Shown: positions 25,741-36,982, counted from the stretch's first letter. The stretch: 64,000 bases of DNA from Pseudomonas vanderleydeniana (GCF_014268755.2 NZ_CP077093.1:6159501-6223500), one strand, 5' to 3'. Made by a program: numbers and translations. The notes: generated by a model not told the origin, from the sequence alone.

Positions 25741-27840
25741 ATGCAAACTTTCTTTATCGCGCCCACCGATTTTGGCGTGGGTCTGACCTCGATCAGCCTC
25801 GGGCTGGTCCGCACGCTGGAACGCGCCGGCCTGAAGGTCGGCTTCTTCAAGCCCATCGCCCAGCCACACCCCGGTGATACCGGGCCGGAACGCTCGACCG
25901 AGCTGGTGGCCCGTACCCACGGTCTCAAGCCGCCACAACCGCTGGGCCTGGCCCATGTCGAACGGATGCTCGGCGACGGCCAGCTCGATGAACTGCTGGA
26001 AGAGATCATCAGCCTGTACCAGCAGGCCGCCGTCGGCAAGGACGTGCTGGTGGTCGAGGGCATGGTCCCGACCCGCAGCGCCAGCTACGCCGCGCGGGTC
26101 AACCTGCACCTGGCGAAAAGCCTGGATGCCGAAGTGATCCTGGTCTCGGCGCCGGAAAACGAGGTGCTGACCGAACTGTCCGGCCGGGTCGAACTGCAGG
26201 CACAGCTGTTTGGCGGCCCCAAGGACCCGAAGGTCCTCGGCGTGATCCTCAACAAGGTGCGCACCGACGAGAGCATGGAGGCCTTTGCCGCCCGCCTCAA
26301 GGAACACTCGCCGCTGTTGCGCAGCGGCGACTTCCGCCTGCTCGGCTGCATTCCCTACCAGCCGGAACTGAACGCACCACGGACCCGCGACGTCGCCGAA
26401 CTGCTCGGCGCCCAGGTGCTCAACGCCGGCGACTATGAAACCCGGCGCATGTCCAAGATCATTCTCTGCGCCCGCACCGTGCTCAACACCCTGCAACTGC
26501 TCAAGCCGGGCGTGCTGGTAGTGACTCCGGGCGACCGCGACGACATCATCCTCGCCGTCAGCCTGGCGGCGCTCAACGGCGTGCCGCTGGCCGGCCTGCT
26601 GCTGACCAGCGACACCAAGCCCGACCCACGCCTGATGGAGCTCTGCCGCGGCGCACTCCAGGCCGGCCTGCCGGTACTGTCGGTGAGCACCGGCTCCTAC
26701 GATACCGCCAACCAGCTCAACAGCCTGAACAAGGAGATCCCGGTCGATGACCGCGAGCGGGCGGAGATCATCACCGACTTCGTTGCCAGCCATCTCGATG
26801 CCCAGTGGCTGCACCAGCGCTGCGGCACACCGAGGGAGATGCGCCTGACCCCGGCGGTGTTCCGCTATCAATTGATCCAGCGTGCCCAGCAGGCCAACAA
26901 GCGTATCGTCCTGCCCGAAGGCAGCGAGCCGCTGACCGTCCAGGCCGCAGCAATCTGCCAGGCCCGCGGCATCGCCCGCTGCGTGCTGCTGGCCAAGCCG
27001 GCGGATGTCGAGGCGGTGGCCAAGGCCCACGGTTTCCAATTGCCACCCGGATTGGAAATTCTCGACCCGGACACGATCCGCGGACGCTACGCGGAGCCGA
27101 TGGTCGCCTTGCGCAAGAGCAAGAGCCTCAACACGCCGATGGCCGAACAGCAACTGGAAGACCCGGTGGTGATCGGCACCATGATGCTGGCGCTGGACGA
27201 GGTCGACGGCCTGGTCTCCGGGGTGATCCACTCCACGGCCAATACCATTCGCCCGGCCCTGCAACTGATCAAGACCGCGCCAGGCTGCACCCTGGTGTCG
27301 TCGGTGTTCTTCATGCTGTTCCCCGAGCAGGTGCTGGTCTACGGCGACTGCGTGATGAACCCGCATCCGTCGGCCACGGAGCTGGCGGAAATTGCCCTGC
27401 AGAGTGCCGACTCGGCCCAGGCGTTCGGTATCGCCCCGCGAGTGGCGATGATCAGCTACTCCAGCGGCGAGTCGGCCAGCGGCGAGGAAGTGGAGAAAGT
27501 CCGCGAAGCCACGTTGCTGGCCCATGAGGCCCAGCGCGACCTGCTGATCGACGGGCCACTGCAATACGACGCCGCCGCCAACGAAAACGTGGCCCGCCAA
27601 CTGGCCCCCAACAGCCAGGTCGCCGGCCGCGCGACGGTGTTCGTGTTCCCCGACCTGAATACCGGCAACACCACCCACAAGGCGGTGCAGCGCAGCGCCG
27701 ACTGCGTGAGCCTGGGGCCGATGCTGCAAGGGTTGCGCAAGCCGGTCAACGACCTGCCGCGCGGTGCCCAGGTCGACGACATCGTCTACACCATCGCCCT
27801 CACGGCGATCCAGGCCGCCAACCGGCCTGTGGATATCTGA
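25741..27840 (+). CDS. pta: Phosphate acetyltransferase (long form)
   Basis: A 699-residue enzyme converting acetyl-CoA and phosphate to acetyl phosphate. The N-terminal P-loop-like regulatory domain (TFFIAPTDFGVGLTSISLGL) and central DRTGG domain occupy residues 1-370, and the catalytic PTA domain the rest (RIVLPEGSEPLTVQAA, MPLL-like NPHPSATELAE, ATVFVFPDLNTGNTTHKAVQ). No ackA is adjacent in this window. It starts 56 nt after the DUF3565 gene. Confidence 0.97.
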   Translation: MQTFFIAPTDFGVGLTSISLGLVRTLERAGLKVGFFKPIAQPHPGDTGPERSTELVARTHGLKPPQPLGLAHVERMLGDGQLDELLEEIISLYQQAAVGKDVLVVEGMVPTRSASYAARVNLHLAKSLDAEVILVSAPENEVLTELSGRVELQAQLFGGPKDPKVLGVILNKVRTDESMEAFAARLKEHSPLLRSGDFRLLGCIPYQPELNAPRTRDVAELLGAQVLNAGDYETRRMSKIILCARTVLNTLQLLKPGVLVVTPGDRDDIILAVSLAALNGVPLAGLLLTSDTKPDPRLMELCRGALQAGLPVLSVSTGSYDTANQLNSLNKEIPVDDRERAEIITDFVASHLDAQWLHQRCGTPREMRLTPAVFRYQLIQRAQQANKRIVLPEGSEPLTVQAAAICQARGIARCVLLAKPADVEAVAKAHGFQLPPGLEILDPDTIRGRYAEPMVALRKSKSLNTPMAEQQLEDPVVIGTMMLALDEVDGLVSGVIHSTANTIRPALQLIKTAPGCTLVSSVFFMLFPEQVLVYGDCVMNPHPSATELAEIALQSADSAQAFGIAPRVAMISYSSGESASGEEVEKVREATLLAHEAQRDLLIDGPLQYDAAANENVARQLAPNSQVAGRATVFVFPDLNTGNTTHKAVQRSADCVSLGPMLQGLRKPVNDLPRGAQVDDIVYTIALTAIQAANRPVDI

Positions 27841-27927
27841 AACCCATCTCCGCTACTCTCATGCCACGCGCATGAGGGTAGTGGCTGCCCGCCCTCTCCC
27901 TGACCCCAATCCCGAGACAAGGACACC

Positions 27928-28833
27928 ATGCTCGATTTTCTTCCGGCGCCCGTGCGCGGCGTGATCGCCTCGCTGCTGCTGGCCCTCAACACCCTGCTGC
28001 TGTGCTCGTTCCTGTTCTGCGTGGCCCTGCTCAAGGCCCTGCCCCTGGCCCTGACGCAGCGCCTGAGCCACTGGCTGATGAACCATACCCACGAAGCCTG
28101 GATCAGCAACAACAAGGCCTGGATGCAACTGGTGCGCAAGACCCGCTGGCACCTGAGCGGCCTGGAGGGGCTGGACTACCAGCACTCCTACCTGGTCACC
28201 AGCAACCACCAGAGCTGGGTCGACATCCTGGTGCTGCAGTACGTGCTCAACCGACGGATCCGCCCATTGAAGTTCTTTCTCAAGCAGGAACTGATCTGGG
28301 TCCCGGTCATCGGCCTGGCCTGGTGGGCCCTGGGCTTCCCCTTCATGAAGCGCTATTCGAAGGCGTACCTGGAAAAGCACCCGGAAAAGAAAGGCAAGGA
28401 CCTGGAAACCACCCGCAAGACCTGCGCGAAGTTTCGCAAGAACCCTGTGGGTATCTTCAACTTTGCCGAGGGAACGCGTTTCACAACGGGCAAGCATGCG
28501 CAACAGCAATCGCCATTCCGCTACCTGCTCAAACCCAAGGCCGGTGGTATTGCCTTCGTGCTGGACGCGATGGGTGAGCAGCTGGAGTCCATCGTCAACG
28601 TGACCATTCATTACCCGGATGGAAGACCGGGATTCTGGGACCTGTTGTGCGGCAAGGTTCGGGAGGTGGTGGTGCATTTCGAGGAAATACGGATCCCGTC
28701 GCAGTTCATCGGCAGGAACTACGAGCAAGACGCCGAGTACCGGCAAGCGTTCCAGGCCTGGATCAACCAACTGTGGGCGGACAAGGATGCCTTGCTGGCA
28801 CGACTGCACAGCGAGTACCCCGCCAAGGCCTGA
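27928..28833 (+). CDS. Lysophospholipid acyltransferase, YihG-like
   Basis: A 301-residue membrane-bound acyltransferase of the PlsC superfamily. An N-terminal hydrophobic helix is followed by the catalytic NHQSWVD (N-H-x4-D form) and FNFAEGTRFT. The WHLSGLEGLDYQ and KFRKNPVGIFNFAEGTR stretches fit E. coli YihG, which shapes the acyl composition of phospholipids. It is 87 nt downstream of pta and may share its transcript. A REPIN and a strong terminator follow. Confidence 0.87.
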   Translation: MLDFLPAPVRGVIASLLLALNTLLLCSFLFCVALLKALPLALTQRLSHWLMNHTHEAWISNNKAWMQLVRKTRWHLSGLEGLDYQHSYLVTSNHQSWVDILVLQYVLNRRIRPLKFFLKQELIWVPVIGLAWWALGFPFMKRYSKAYLEKHPEKKGKDLETTRKTCAKFRKNPVGIFNFAEGTRFTTGKHAQQQSPFRYLLKPKAGGIAFVLDAMGEQLESIVNVTIHYPDGRPGFWDLLCGKVREVVVHFEEIRIPSQFIGRNYEQDAEYRQAFQAWINQLWADKDALLARLHSEYPAKA

Positions 28834-28848
28834 GCGGCGCCTGCAAAA

Positions 28849-28999
28849 CCTGTGGCGAGCGGGCTTGCCCGCGCGGGGTGTAAAGCGCTCCCAGATCCAG
28901 AGAGCTCGGCGTGTCAGTCAGGCCTAGCCAGCAGGGTTCAGGCGCGCTGCGCGCCCCAGCGCGGCGGTGCGGCGTCCCGACAAGCCCGCTCGCCACAGG
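28849..28999. repeat. REPIN-type inverted repeat, second family
   Basis: CCTGTGGCGAGCGGGCTTGC at 28849 has its complement at 28981-28999, with a GCGCGCTGCGCGC hairpin inside. The same family, with core GTGGCGAGCGGGCTTG, is seen at 53024-53155. Confidence 0.88.
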
Positions 29000-29034
29000 A
29001 GGCCTCATGGGACTCAATGGTGGAGATTGAAGGG

Positions 29035-29082
29035 CCACAAAAAAGCCCGCGACCGAGTGATCGGTCGCGGGCTTTTTTGTGG
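29035..29082. terminator. Bidirectional terminator after cysNC
   Basis: CCACAAAAAAGCCCGCGACC pairs with the mirror sequence after loop GAGTGATC, giving a long stem flanked by A- and T-runs. It serves the cysNC transcript and that of the YihG-like gene. Confidence 0.92.
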
Positions 29083-29092
29083 CCGGCGGGGC

Positions 29093-30991
29093 TTAGATCG
29101 CGCCGCGCTGACGCAGCAGATCCAGCACCTGCTTGACGCTGTCTTCCAGCGACAGGGCCTGGGTGTCGATCACCAGGTCGGCATTGAGCGGCACATCGTA
29201 CGGGAAGGACTCACCCGGGATGTTGTCGCCACCCGCCGCGTACAGACCCTGCGGGTCGCGCTCGCGGCAGACCAGCGGCGAAGCCTGGACGTAGACGGTG
29301 ACCAGGCGCTCGCTACCGATCAGGGCCTTGGCCTGCTCACGGCCTTCGGCATCCGGTGCCACGAAGGCGGCCAGGGTCAGCAGGCCAGCCTCGTTGAACT
29401 GGCGCGCCACGTGGGCGGCACGGCGCCAATTTTCGGTACGGCCGGAGCGATCCTGCGGCAGGCCCTTGTTCAGGTCGTGACGCAGGTTCTGGCCGTCCAG
29501 CACGAATACCGCACGGCCCATGTCGAACAGCTTGCGCTCCACGGCATAGGCCAGAGTGCTCTTGCCCGCGCCCGACAGGCCGGTGAACAGCACGGTCGCC
29601 GGCTGCTGGCCGAAACGCTGGGCACGCTCCTCGGTCGCAACATGGGCAAGCTTGCCGTGGTGGGTGGCGCTGCCGTGGGCCAATGGCTGGGCGACGATCA
29701 TGCCGGCGCCCACGGTGCCGTTGGTCAGGCGGTCGATGACGATGAACGCGCCGGTGGTGCGGTTGCTGTCGTAACCGTCCAGGGCAATCGGTGCATCCAG
29801 GGCAATCTTGACCTTGCCGATCTCGTTCAGTTGCAGGGCACTGGCCGAGCCTTCTTCCAGGGTGTTCACATCGACGCGGTGGACGATGCTGGCAATCGAG
29901 CCCGGCACGTAGCTGGTGGCGCGCTTGATGTCGTATTTCTTGCCCGGCAGCATCGGCTCCTCGGCCATCCACACCAGCATGGCCTCGAAGCTGTCGGTGA
30001 CCGGCGGCACGTTGTCGGCATGCACCAGCAGGTCGCCACGGGAAATGTCGATTTCGTCTTCCATGGTCAGGGTCACGGCCTGGCCCGGGCCGGCGTGCTC
30101 CAGCTCACCTTCGTAGGTGACGATGGACTTCACGCGGCTGCTCTTGCCCGACGGCAGGACCACCACTTCGTCGCCCTTCTTCACGATGCCGCTGGCCAGG
30201 GTGCCAGCGAAGCCGCGGAAGTTCAGGTTCGGCCGGTTGACGTACTGCACCGGGAAACGCAGGTCGGTGAAGTTGCGGTCGCCCGCCACTTCCACGGTCT
30301 CGAGGATCTCCATCAGCGACTGGCCGGTGTACCAGGGCGACCGCTCGCTCCTGTTCACCACGTTGTCGCCCTTGAGCGCCGACATCGGCACGAAGTGCAT
30401 GCTCGACGGTTTCATCTTCAGGCCTTCGGCGAACTTCAGGTAGTCGGCCTTGATCGACTCGAACACGCCCTGGTCGAAGTCCTTGAGGTCCATCTTGTTG
30501 ATGGCGACGACGATGTGCTTGATGCCCAGCAGGGAGGCGATGAAGCTGTGGCGACGGGTCTGGGTCTGCACGCCGTAGCGGGCGTCCACCAGGATGATCG
30601 CCAGGTCACAGGTGGAGGCACCGGTGGCCATGTTGCGGGTGTACTGCTCATGGCCGGGGGTGTCGGCGATGATGAACTTGCGCTTGGCGGTGGAGAAATA
30701 GCGATAGGCAACATCGATGGTGATGCCCTGCTCGCGCTCGGCCTGCAGGCCGTCGACCAGCAGCGCCAGGTCGACTTCCTCGCCGGTGGTACCGACTTTC
30801 TTCGAATCGCGGGTGATGGCTTCCAGATGGTCTTCGTAGATCATCTTGGAGTCATGCAGCAGGCGCCCGATCAGGGTGCTCTTGCCGTCATCGACGTTGC
30901 CGCAGGTCAGGAAACGCAACAGTTCCTTGCGCTCGTGCTGGCCCAGGTAGGCGAGGATGTCCTCGCTGATCAGATCGGATTGGTGCGACAT
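29093..30991 (-). CDS. cysNC: Sulfate adenylyltransferase subunit 1 / APS kinase fusion
   Basis: A 632-residue bifunctional protein. The N-terminal GTPase CysN (P-loop [17 protein letters not shown] near residue 30, [20 protein letters not shown]) couples GTP hydrolysis to APS formation with CysD. The C-terminal APS kinase CysC (P-loop [17 protein letters not shown] from about residue 470) phosphorylates APS to PAPS. The fusion is usual in Pseudomonas. It lies 15 nt after cysD and forms an operon with it. Confidence 0.97.
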   Translation of the reverse strand: MSHQSDLISEDILAYLGQHERKELLRFLTCGNVDDGKSTLIGRLLHDSKMIYEDHLEAITRDSKKVGTTGEEVDLALLVDGLQAEREQGITIDVAYRYFSTAKRKFIIADTPGHEQYTRNMATGASTCDLAIILVDARYGVQTQTRRHSFIASLLGIKHIVVAINKMDLKDFDQGVFESIKADYLKFAEGLKMKPSSMHFVPMSALKGDNVVNRSERSPWYTGQSLMEILETVEVAGDRNFTDLRFPVQYVNRPNLNFRGFAGTLASGIVKKGDEVVVLPSGKSSRVKSIVTYEGELEHAGPGQAVTLTMEDEIDISRGDLLVHADNVPPVTDSFEAMLVWMAEEPMLPGKKYDIKRATSYVPGSIASIVHRVDVNTLEEGSASALQLNEIGKVKIALDAPIALDGYDSNRTTGAFIVIDRLTNGTVGAGMIVAQPLAHGSATHHGKLAHVATEERAQRFGQQPATVLFTGLSGAGKSTLAYAVERKLFDMGRAVFVLDGQNLRHDLNKGLPQDRSGRTENWRRAAHVARQFNEAGLLTLAAFVAPDAEGREQAKALIGSERLVTVYVQASPLVCRERDPQGLYAAGGDNIPGESFPYDVPLNADLVIDTQALSLEDSVKQVLDLLRQRGAI

Positions 30992-31006
30992 GCTGAAAAA
31001 CCCTGT

Positions 31007-31924
31007 TTAGAAGTAGCCCTGACGTTTCTTGTCTTCCATGGAACCGGCGCCATCGTGATCGATGACCCGGCCCTGGCGCTCGGAAGTACGCGTCAGGAGC
31101 ATTTCCTGAATGATGTCCGTGAGGGTTTCAGCCTCGGACTCCACCGCGCCCGTCAACGGGTAGCAGCCAAGGGTACGGAAACGCACCTTCTTCTTGACGA
31201 TACGGGCCTTCTCCTCGTCGGACAGGTGCTCGAGGATACGGTCATCGTCGATCATGATCAGGGTGCCGTTCTTCTCGATGACCTCACGCTCGGCGGCGAA
31301 GTACAGCGGCACGATCGGGATGCCTTCGAGATAGATGTATTGCCAGATGTCCAGCTCGGTCCAGTTCGACAGCGGGAAGACGCGGATCGACTCGCCCTTG
31401 TTGACCTTGCCGTTATAGACGTTCCACAGCTCGGGACGCTGGTTCTTCGGATCCCAGCGGTGCTTGCTGTCGCGGAAGGAATACACGCGCTCCTTGGCGC
31501 GGGACTTCTCTTCGTCACGGCGGGCGCCGCCGAAGGCCGCGTCGAAACCATGCTTGTCCAGCGCCTGCTTGAGGCCCTGGGTCTTCATGATGTCGGTGTG
31601 CTTGGAGCTGCCGTGGGTGAACGGGTTGATGCCTTGCGCCACCCCTTCCGGGTTGACGTGGGTGATCAGGTCCAGGCCCATTTCCGCGACCATGCGATCA
31701 CGGAACTTGTACATTTCCTGGAATTTCCACTGGGTGTCGACATGCATCACCGGGAACGGCAGCTTGCCGGGGAAAAACGCCTTGCGTGCCAGGTGCAGCA
31801 TCACGGCGGAATCTTTACCGATGGAGTACAGCATCACCGGGTTATCGAACTCGGCGGCCACCTCGCGGATGATGTGGATGCTTTCCGCCTCCAGCTGTTT
31901 CAGATGCGTCAGTTTGTCGACCAT
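31007..31924 (-). CDS. cysD: Sulfate adenylyltransferase subunit 2
   Basis: A 305-residue PP-loop ATP-pyrophosphatase-type enzyme that activates sulfate with the CysN GTPase. It has the PP-loop [40 protein letters not shown], and the ending [20 protein letters not shown]. First gene of cysD-cysNC. Its upstream 150 nt is AT-rich for this genome (around 31990-32045), as expected of a CysB-activated promoter; no exact site was identified. Confidence 0.97.
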   Translation of the reverse strand: MVDKLTHLKQLEAESIHIIREVAAEFDNPVMLYSIGKDSAVMLHLARKAFFPGKLPFPVMHVDTQWKFQEMYKFRDRMVAEMGLDLITHVNPEGVAQGINPFTHGSSKHTDIMKTQGLKQALDKHGFDAAFGGARRDEEKSRAKERVYSFRDSKHRWDPKNQRPELWNVYNGKVNKGESIRVFPLSNWTELDIWQYIYLEGIPIVPLYFAAEREVIEKNGTLIMIDDDRILEHLSDEEKARIVKKKVRFRTLGCYPLTGAVESEAETLTDIIQEMLLTRTSERQGRVIDHDGAGSMEDKKRQGYF

Positions 31925-32105
31925 GGCTACTCACGAAAAGCGTTCTTATGGACGGCCTGCGGGCCGTGTTCGAGCGAGGCATGCTAGCACAGCGACCTAT
32001 TCTATTGATTAGGCCGAATAGATCGAAACGATATAAGAATATATCGCCGTGTTTGGGGCGGCGGTCCTTTCGGAAGCGGAGAATCAGGGGAATCGTGTCA
32101 AATTC

Positions 32106-32213
32106 TTCGCGGATGAATCCGGCCCCCACAGTGCCAGCGTCGTTCGCGGGATTCATGCACGGCGCGAGCACTTGTGGGAGCCGGCGGTCCGGCGCCCCGG
32201 GTCATCCGCGAAG
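32106..32213. repeat. REPIN-type inverted repeat in the cysD-nif3 gap
   Basis: TTCGCGGATGAATCCGGC at 32106 pairs with CCGGGTCATCCGCGAAG ending at 32213, and CTTGTGGGAGCCGGCGG lies at 32171. The left arm is shortened relative to the copy at 18850. The rest of the 335 nt gap is the cysD promoter region. Confidence 0.85.
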
Positions 32214-32259
32214 AGGCCCGCAGGTCCGGCAGAGATCTGCTGGTACGCCCTCGAATCGA

Positions 32260-33018
32260 CTAGATCGGGTTGGGGCAGTCGATGAACAGGTGCTCCAGGG
32301 CAAACCGCTTGGCCAGGTAATCGCCCAGGGCCTGCACGCCGTAGCGCTCGGTGGCATGGTGACCGGCGGCGATGAAGCTGATGTCGTTTTCCCGTGCGCT
32401 GTGGAAGGTCTGCTCGGATGCCTCGCCACTCAGGTACAGGTCGACCCCGGCCTGTACCGCCTGATCGATGTAGCCCTGGCCACCGCCGGTGCACCAGCCC
32501 ACTCGTCGGATCATGTCGCTGCCTTCGATCAGCAGCGGCTCGCGCCCCAGCACCTCCTGGACCTTGCGGGCGAAGTCGCGTGGGGTCATCGGTTCGTTGA
32601 GCGAACCGACCAGGCCGACCACCTTGGGGTTCTCCGGGTCCAACGGGCCCTCGACGGTGATATCCAGCTGGCGGGCGAGCTGCACGTTGTTGCCGACTTC
32701 CGGGTGCAGGTCCAGCGGCAGGTGGTAGGCCAACAGGCTGATATCGTGCTTGAGCAGGGTCTTCAACCGACGCTGCTTCATTCCCACGACACAAGGGTCT
32801 TCACCCTTCCAGAAATAGCCATGGTGGACCAGCACCAGGTCGGCCCCGGCCTCGACCGCCGCATCGAGCAGCGCCTGGCTGGCGGTGACGCCACTGACGA
32901 TCCGGGTCACCTGTGGCCGACCCTCGACCTGCAGGCCATTGGGGCAATAGTCGGCGATCCGCGAACTGCCGAGATAACGCTCCGCCTCCTCGACCAGGGT
33001 ACTCAGTGCTACGGCCAT
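32260..33018 (-). CDS. Nif3-like dinuclear metal centre protein (YbgI family)
   Basis: A 252-residue Nif3/YbgI protein, sometimes annotated as GTP cyclohydrolase 1 type 2. Metal-binding motifs include LVHHGYFW, LLAYHLPLDLHPEVGNN, YLSGEASEQTFH and AAGHHATERYG. The family forms toroidal hexamers with a di-metal site; the true substrate is not settled. It is divergent from algW with ~100 nt between, containing a TATAAT at 33061-33066. Confidence 0.92.
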   Translation of the reverse strand: MAVALSTLVEEAERYLGSSRIADYCPNGLQVEGRPQVTRIVSGVTASQALLDAAVEAGADLVLVHHGYFWKGEDPCVVGMKQRRLKTLLKHDISLLAYHLPLDLHPEVGNNVQLARQLDITVEGPLDPENPKVVGLVGSLNEPMTPRDFARKVQEVLGREPLLIEGSDMIRRVGWCTGGGQGYIDQAVQAGVDLYLSGEASEQTFHSARENDISFIAAGHHATERYGVQALGDYLAKRFALEHLFIDCPNPI

Positions 33019-33119
33019 AAAAACTCCTCAATATCCCGTCCAGAGGCGCTCGCAGCCTCGTATAATGCGCGACATTATGGGCCGTCCGAGATGGCCTGCA
33101 ACCTCCCAGGACGTGTTCA

Positions 33120-34277
33120 ATGCTCAAGGCTCTGCGTTTTTTCGGCTGGCCGCTGGTGGCCGGCGTGCTGGTCGCCCTGTTGATTATCCAGCGCTATCCG
33201 CAGTGGGTCGGCCTGCCTGACCAGGATGTGAACCTGCAACAGGCTCCGCAGACCGCGACCATCCAGCAGGGGCCGGTGTCCTATGCCGACGCGGTGGACA
33301 AGGCCGCACCGGCGGTGGCCAACCTGTACACCACCAAGATGGTCAACAAGAACAGCCACCCGCTGTTCGAGGACCCTCAGTTCCGGCGTTTCTTCGGCGA
33401 CAACCTGCCCAAGCAGAAGCGCATGGAGTCGAGCCTGGGCTCGGCGGTGATCATGAGCGACAAGGGCTACCTGTTGACCAACAACCACGTGACCGCCGGT
33501 GCCGACCAGATCGTGGTGGCGCTCAAGGATGGTCGCGAGACCCTGGCGCGGGTGATCGGCAGCGACCCGGAAACCGACCTGGCAGTGCTCAAGATCGACC
33601 TGCCGGACCTGCCCTCGATCACCGTCGCCCGTTCGGACAAGATCCGCATCGGTGACATCGCCCTGGCCATCGGCAACCCGTTCGGCGTCGGCCAGACCAC
33701 CACCATGGGTATCATCAGCGCCACCGGGCGCAACCAGTTGGGCCTGAACAACTACGAAGACTTCATCCAGACCGACGCCGCGATCAACCCCGGCAACTCC
33801 GGTGGCGCGCTGGTCGACGCCAACGGCAACCTGACCGGGATCAACACCGCCATCTTCTCCAAGTCCGGCGGTTCCCAGGGGATCGGCTTCGCCATCCCGA
33901 TCAACCTGGCGGTCGAGGTCATGAAGGCGATCATCGAGCACGGCCAGGTGATCCGTGGCTGGCTGGGCATCGAGGTGCAGCCGCTGACCCAGGAACTGGC
34001 GGAATCGTTCGGCCTGAGTGGCCGTCCGGGGATCGTGGTGGCGGGGATTTTCCGCGACGGACCGGCGCAACGGGCCGGCCTGCAGTTGGGCGACGTGATC
34101 CTGAGCATCGACGGCGAACCCGCCACCGACGGCCGCAAGTCGATGAACCAGGTGGCACGGATCAAACCGACCGACAAGGTAGTGATCCAGGTACTGCGCA
34201 ACGGCAAGGAACTCAAGCTGACAGCCGAGATCGGCTTGCGCCCGCCACAGCAGACGGCGCCGCAGGAAGAGGAATAA
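33120..34277 (+). CDS. algW: Periplasmic serine endoprotease AlgW (DegS-like)
   Basis: A 385-residue DegS-type site-1 protease. One N-terminal transmembrane anchor (residues ~8-23) is followed by a trypsin-like domain with triad His123 (TNNHVTAG), Asp153 (ETDLAVLKI) and Ser227 (NPGNSGGAL). One PDZ domain follows (from ~285). In Pseudomonas AlgW cleaves the anti-sigma factor MucA on envelope stress, releasing AlgU to drive alginate genes. Having a single PDZ domain and an anchor separates it from MucD. Confidence 0.95.
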   Translation: MLKALRFFGWPLVAGVLVALLIIQRYPQWVGLPDQDVNLQQAPQTATIQQGPVSYADAVDKAAPAVANLYTTKMVNKNSHPLFEDPQFRRFFGDNLPKQKRMESSLGSAVIMSDKGYLLTNNHVTAGADQIVVALKDGRETLARVIGSDPETDLAVLKIDLPDLPSITVARSDKIRIGDIALAIGNPFGVGQTTTMGIISATGRNQLGLNNYEDFIQTDAAINPGNSGGALVDANGNLTGINTAIFSKSGGSQGIGFAIPINLAVEVMKAIIEHGQVIRGWLGIEVQPLTQELAESFGLSGRPGIVVAGIFRDGPAQRAGLQLGDVILSIDGEPATDGRKSMNQVARIKPTDKVVIQVLRNGKELKLTAEIGLRPPQQTAPQEEE

Positions 34278-34297
34278 CCGGGCTCCCGATCCTTTAT

Positions 34298-34412
34298 GAC
34301 CGATCGTTCCCACGCTCCGCGTGGGAATGCCTCCCCGGACGCTCCGCGTCCGCTCTTTTGACGCAGAGCGTCACGGGCTGCGTTCCCACGCCGAGCGTGG
34401 GAACGATCGGTC
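34298..34412. repeat. Solitary REP palindrome of the CGTTCCCACGC family
   Basis: GACCGATCGTTCCCACGCTC at 34298 and its complement ending at 34412 enclose inner GGACGCTCCGCGTCC and TGACGCAGAGCGTCA hairpins. It is the same palindrome as in the triple array at 5478-6075 but without the GTGGGAGCC half. It fills the gap between converging algW and hisC and may stop transcription. Confidence 0.9.
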
Positions 34413-34418
34413 AAGAAG

Positions 34419-35471
34419 TCAGAGCTCGCCCAGCGCCTCGATCAACGCCTGGTTCTGTTCCGGCGTGCCGATGGTGATCCGCAGGAACTGCGCGATGCGC
34501 TCCTGCTTGAAGTGACGCACGATCACCCCCTGCTCCCGCACCTTGGCCGCCAACGCCGCGGCGTCGTGCCGTGGGTGCCGGGCGAAGATGAAGTTGGCCG
34601 CCGAAGGCAGCACGTCGAAGCCCTTGGCCTGCAACTGCCCGACCAACTGCTCGCGACTGTCGATCACCTGGCGACAGGTCTGCTCGAAATACGCCCGGTC
34701 CTCGAACGCCGCCGCCGCACCGGCAATCGCCATGCGATCGAGCGGATAGGAGTTGAAGCTGTTCTTGATCCGCTCCAGCGCCTCGATCAGGTCCGGATGC
34801 CCGACTGCCAGGCCAACCCGCAGCCCCGCCAGGGAGCGCGACTTGGACAGGGTCTGGGTCACCAGCAGGTTCGGGTAGCGGTCGACCAGGCTGATCGCCG
34901 TCTCGCCGCCGAAGTCGATGTAGGCCTCATCGACCACCACCACCGAGTCAGGGCTGCCCTTGAGGATCTGCTCCACTGCCTCCAGCGCCAGCAGGCAGCC
35001 GGTGGGGGCGTTCGGGTTGGGGAAGATGATCCCGCCGTTGGGTCGGGCGTAGTCGGCCACACGGATCTGGAACTGCTCGTCCAGCGGCAGCGCCTCGAAA
35101 CCGATCCCGTAGAGCCCGCAGTAAACCGGATAGAAGCTGTAGCTGATATCCGGGAACAGCAGCGGCCGGTCCTGCTGGAACAGGCCGTGGAAGATGTGCG
35201 CCAGGACTTCGTCGGAACCGTTGCCGAGGAACACCTGGTTGCTCTGCACCCCGTAGTACTCGGCCACGGCCTGCTTGAGGCGATCGCCGTTGGGATCGGG
35301 GTACAGGCGCAGGTTGTCGTTGACCTCGGCCTGCATCGCCGCCAGGGCCTTGGGCGACGGCCCATAGGGGTTTTCGTTGGTGTTGAGCTTGACCAGCCGG
35401 GTCAGCTTGGGTTGCTCACCCGGCACGTAGGGCACCAGGTCCTTGACGAATTTGCTCCAGAACTTGCTCAT
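34419..35471 (-). CDS. hisC: Histidinol-phosphate aminotransferase
   Basis: A 350-residue class I/II PLP aminotransferase of histidine synthesis. It has [45 protein letters not shown] and the PLP lysine in [16 protein letters not shown]. It begins 12 nt after hisD in the usual Pseudomonas hisG-hisD-hisC order. Confidence 0.96.
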   Translation of the reverse strand: MSKFWSKFVKDLVPYVPGEQPKLTRLVKLNTNENPYGPSPKALAAMQAEVNDNLRLYPDPNGDRLKQAVAEYYGVQSNQVFLGNGSDEVLAHIFHGLFQQDRPLLFPDISYSFYPVYCGLYGIGFEALPLDEQFQIRVADYARPNGGIIFPNPNAPTGCLLALEAVEQILKGSPDSVVVVDEAYIDFGGETAISLVDRYPNLLVTQTLSKSRSLAGLRVGLAVGHPDLIEALERIKNSFNSYPLDRMAIAGAAAAFEDRAYFEQTCRQVIDSREQLVGQLQAKGFDVLPSAANFIFARHPRHDAAALAAKVREQGVIVRHFKQERIAQFLRITIGTPEQNQALIEALGEL

Positions 35472-35483
35472 GCTTGTTTCCCC

Positions 35484-36806
35484 TTATTCCTGGTCTTCGG
35501 CGGCGATCCGGTATTCGGCACTGCGGGCGTGGGCGGTCAGCGACTCGCCGCGCGCAAGCACCGAGGCGGTCTTGCCCAGTTCGGATGCGCCCTGCTCGGA
35601 GCAGAAGATGATCGACGAACGCTTCTGGAAGTCATACACCCCCAGCGGCGACGAGAAGCGCGCGGTGCCCGACGTCGGCAGCACGTGGTTGGGGCCGGCA
35701 CAGTAGTCGCCCAGCGCTTCGGATGTGTGACGCCCCATGAAGATCGCGCCGGCATGGCGGATCTGTGGCAGCCAGGCCTGCGGGTCGGCGACCGACAGTT
35801 CCAGGTGTTCCGGCGCGATGCGGTTGGCGACCTCGATCGCCTGCTGCATGTCGCGGACCTGGATCAGGGCACCACGGCCATTGATCGAGGTCTCGATGAT
35901 CTGGGCACGTTCCATGGTCGGCAGCAGCTTGGCGATGCTCGCCGCCACCTGGTCGAGGAACGCCGCGTCCGGGCTGACGAGGATCGCCTGGGCGTCCTCG
36001 TCGTGCTCGGCCTGGGAGAACAGGTCCATGGCGATCCAGTCCGGATCGGTCTGGCCATCGCAGACCACCAGGATCTCCGAAGGACCGGCGATCATGTCGA
36101 TCCCGACCTGGCCGAACACGTGGCGCTTGGCGGTGGCCACATAGATGTTGCCCGGGCCGACCACCTTGTCGACCTGCGGCACGCTCTCGGTACCGTAGGC
36201 CAGGGCCGCGACCGCCTGGGCCCCACCGATGGTGAACACCCGGTCGACACCGGCGACACAGGCGGCGGCCAGCACCAGTTCGTTGACCTCGCCACGCGGG
36301 GTCGGTACGACCATCACCACTTCACCGACGCCGGCAACCTTGGCCGGAATCGCGTTCATCAACACCGATGACGGATAGGAAGCCTTGCCGCCCGGCACGT
36401 AAAGGCCGGCACGATCCAGCGGGGTGACCTTCTGGCCCAGCACCGTGCCGTCGGCCTCGGTGTAGCTCCAGGAGTCCTGCTTCTGCCGCTCGTGGTAGCT
36501 GCGCACGCGCTCAGCAGCCTTTTCCAGGGCCTCGCGCTGGGCCGGGGAGATACGGGTCAGGGCCAGTTCCAGGCGCTCGCGCGGCAGGATTAGGTCGGCC
36601 ATCGAGGCCGCTTCCAGACCGTCGAAACGCTGGGTGAACTCGACCACGGCAGCGTCGCCGCGCTCACGCACCGCCTTGATGATATCCAGCACCCGCTGGT
36701 TGACCGAGTCATCGGACACGCTTTCCCAGCTCAGCAGATGATCCAGATGATGGGCGAAATCAGGATCGGCAGCATTGAGTCGGCGAATGGCGGTGGACGT
36801 AGTCAT
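35484..36806 (-). CDS. hisD: Histidinol dehydrogenase
   Basis: A 440-residue zinc enzyme oxidising L-histidinol to histidine in two steps. It carries the signature [16 protein letters not shown] and the conserved [40 protein letters not shown] and [18 protein letters not shown]. Family-typical length. Preceded by a 176 nt gap to hisG in which I see no gene. Confidence 0.97.
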   Translation of the reverse strand: MTTSTAIRRLNAADPDFAHHLDHLLSWESVSDDSVNQRVLDIIKAVRERGDAAVVEFTQRFDGLEAASMADLILPRERLELALTRISPAQREALEKAAERVRSYHERQKQDSWSYTEADGTVLGQKVTPLDRAGLYVPGGKASYPSSVLMNAIPAKVAGVGEVVMVVPTPRGEVNELVLAAACVAGVDRVFTIGGAQAVAALAYGTESVPQVDKVVGPGNIYVATAKRHVFGQVGIDMIAGPSEILVVCDGQTDPDWIAMDLFSQAEHDEDAQAILVSPDAAFLDQVAASIAKLLPTMERAQIIETSINGRGALIQVRDMQQAIEVANRIAPEHLELSVADPQAWLPQIRHAGAIFMGRHTSEALGDYCAGPNHVLPTSGTARFSSPLGVYDFQKRSSIIFCSEQGASELGKTASVLARGESLTAHARSAEYRIAAEDQE

Positions 36807-36982
36807 AGCGTGGGCCTCGATAATTGGCGAATGCTTGGGGACAGCAAGTCTCAGGCACCCGGATGGGCGCTGACGCTCAATAGCGATCGCGCGCCCCAGA
36901 CTACCAAGCCATCCGCGTGGGCACCTGAGAATTCTGGCTATGACACGGATAGATGGGCGCGGCTCAACGCCGCGCGGGTGAG

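Noticed and set aside
29093..30991. Elongation factor Tu-like gene
   Set aside because: The GTPase domain is CysN fused to an APS kinase, next to cysD.
28967..31987. A 1006-residue plus-strand frame
   Set aside because: It lies opposite cysNC and cysD and crosses the terminator at 29035-29082; its translation has no family features.
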